Part shown: positions 13,818 to 14,744 of the stretch, piece by piece
How positions within the stretch are numbered: position 1 is the stretch's first letter
Layout: each line of letters starts with the position of its first letter
Assembly: GCA_910586315.1 (NCBI GenBank)
Contig: CAJUIP010000061.1
Location: 1 to 14,744 of the forward strand
Length of the DNA stretch: 14,744 nt
Source of the DNA: an uncultured Lachnospiraceae bacterium
GTDB lineage: Bacteria > Bacillota > Clostridia > Lachnospirales > Lachnospiraceae
Direction: 5' to 3'
Program-made: the position numbers and the translations under genes
Notes under the pieces: generated by a model
What the model was told of the DNA's origin: nothing
Databases searched by the model: none
Seen by the model: the letters and a program-made list of their open reading frames with translations, nothing else

Positions 13818-13845
13818 CAAAAAGCCCGTAAAATCAAGGGGTTCC

Positions 13846-14116
13846 GCTGATTCAGTCCTAATAGAAAATGGTGATTTTTTTCAGAGTTTTGGTTAGGACA
13901 GGCCTGTTTACGATCATATTTTTGACAAAAATCATACCGTGTGGCAATTATGTAACACAAGGAGGGTTGTTCATGGAAATGAGCCGCACGGACATAATGA
14001 AACCCGAATTTAGGTAGGACTAAATCAGCTTTCCAGTGTGCAAGCTCTTTTGGTCCTGTCTTTTTTCGCCCGGAATGAGACAGGAGAAAAAAATTGCATA
14101 AAAGAAGCTGATTTAG
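13846..14116 (+). repeat. Nested and alternative inverted repeats before parA
   Basis: GCTGATTCAGTCCTA (13846-13860) matches 14 of 15 bases of the reverse complement of 14015-14029. The same downstream segment also pairs perfectly with a third copy: CTAAATCAGCTT (14020-14031) with AAGCTGATTTAG (14105-14116). Inside that second hairpin two further stems nest in order, TGCAA/TTGCA (14039/14094) and TCCTGTC/GACAGGA (14054/14079). An additional GTCCTAA/TTAGGAC pair lies at 13855 and 13893. The two large pairings exclude each other. This 414-base stretch (13818-14231) holds no convincing gene and may be a regulatory leader, a small element or a plasmid control region. Confidence 0.6.
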
Positions 14117-14231
14117 CAACCGCCCTGTTTACCCAATCCAAACTACCCAAACCCATCTGACTACAAGATACCGTTCTGGTATTGCCGTTTATATCTGGAA
14201 AAACGGACAGGAAAACGAAAGGAGAACACGA

Positions 14232-14614
14232 ATGGCTAAGATTATAGCAGTAATGAACGAGAAAGGCGGTGTGGGAAAATCAGCCACGGCCACCACGCTG
14301 CCTACTTGCTAGCAAAGAGAGGAAAACGGACAGCCCTGATTGATTTTGACGGCCAGGGGCATTCCAGCATCATCTATGGAGTAAAGAACACCAACAGGTT
14401 GGAAATAACAATCAACACCTTATTGCGGAAGATCATGGAGGACGAGCCTTTGCCGGAGCCGGACAGCTATGTGATAAAACATGAAAGCGGCGTGGAGGTG
14501 ATTCCGTCCAAGAGTGCCAGAGAGATTGAGGACACCATAGACCGGGCGTTGGCACTGTACTTTGAAAATCAGCATATCCCGGAAGAACATGGAGAGCAGT
14601 TTCTGGATAAATAA
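14232..14614 (+). pseudogene. parA: ParA-type partition ATPase, frameshifted and internally shortened
   Basis: The start ATG 14232 follows AAAGGAG. The protein opens MAKIIAVMNEKGGVGKSATATTL, with the deviant Walker A of ParA/Soj ATPases, which position plasmids or chromosomes. One base is missing near 14298-14303 (CTGCC where CTGGCC would give LAYLLAKRG), so the first frame stops at 14312. The second frame continues as LLAKRGKRTALIDFDGQG and ends with GVEVIPSKSAREIEDTID and a short tail at 14614. ParA proteins normally run about 250-270 residues and include a later Walker B motif; here the total is about 127 residues and that middle and C-terminal part is absent. It is therefore doubly damaged. 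It neighbours a possible parB start, as in plasmid and ICE partition loci. Confidence 0.72.
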
Positions 14615-14691
14615 GCAATCCGGACGCGTTCATGGGACTGGCATGAAAAAGGGCATATGCGTAACTGAAATGAGAGAAGGAGGGGAACAGC

Positions 14692-14744
14692 TTGAGCAGA
14701 GCGACCAGTTTAGCAGACCTTTACAGAGCGTCCGTACAGGAGTA
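14692..14744 (+). CDS. Start of a gene after parA, possibly parB (runs off window)
   Basis: A TTG start at 14692 is preceded by AAGGAGGGG five bases upstream, a strong site. The visible residues are MSRATSLADLYRASVQE. Position directly after a parA-type gene and the short serine/leucine-rich opening suggest a ParB-like partner, but 17 residues cannot prove the family. Confidence 0.45.
   Translation, partial: MSRATSLADLYRASVQE

Overview
The window looks like an accessory region of a gut-type Clostridia chromosome, most likely Lachnospiraceae. The grounds are Clostridia-style GGAGG ribosome binding sites, an AAA-ATPase-like/PD-(D/E)XK nuclease family common in that group, a Lachnospiraceae-style subtilase, and mosaic composition: the sigma/holin stretch is very AT-rich while the subtilase is GC-rich. 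No rRNA, tRNA or CRISPR array was seen.

Layout. Positions 1-301 (minus) hold the 5' end of one AAA-ATPase-like gene. Its divergent paralogue at 553-2295 (plus) is broken by four frameshifts, one of them a clean 16-bp tandem duplication. Positions 2321-3352 (minus) hold a two-gene operon: a sigma factor of the TcdR/UviA/BotR type, frameshifted between regions 2 and 4, overlapping a TcdE-type holin gene. Positions 3400-4180 contain no convincing intact gene but hold remnants. Plus-strand cargo follows: a 177-aa protein with two possible SH3-like segments, an RCC1-repeat lipoprotein, a 747-aa peptidoglycan-binding/DUF1906 protein, a YcxB-like membrane protein and a 153-aa membrane-anchored protein. 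Two XRE regulators come next (10137-11492), then a subtilase cut off at its 3' end (11877-13817). After the subtilase the sequence changes character: an inverted-repeat-rich leader, a damaged parA and the first codons of a possible parB. This suggests the edge of an integrated plasmid or ICE.

The main result is a probable self-contained secretion regulon. The sigma gene, the 177-aa gene and the DUF1906 gene are each preceded by TTTACA, exactly 16 bases, then CTTT(A/T)T. TTTACA is the -35 element associated with TcdR/BotR-class sigma factors. A fourth, weaker copy (TTTACA-N16-CTTGGG) sits before decayed sequence. The two cargo leaders also share a palindrome, ATTTGCAAAT, 9-10 bases after the -10 element, and a similar run into the start codon. 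Neither cargo protein has a signal peptide. By analogy with TcdR/TcdE of the Clostridioides difficile toxin locus, I infer that the sigma factor activates itself, the holin and the cargo, and that the holin releases the cell-wall-directed cargo. The downstream membrane proteins are candidates for self-protection. As sequenced the sigma gene has a one-base frameshift in an A-rich stretch, so the module may be off, phase-variable, or affected by an assembly error.
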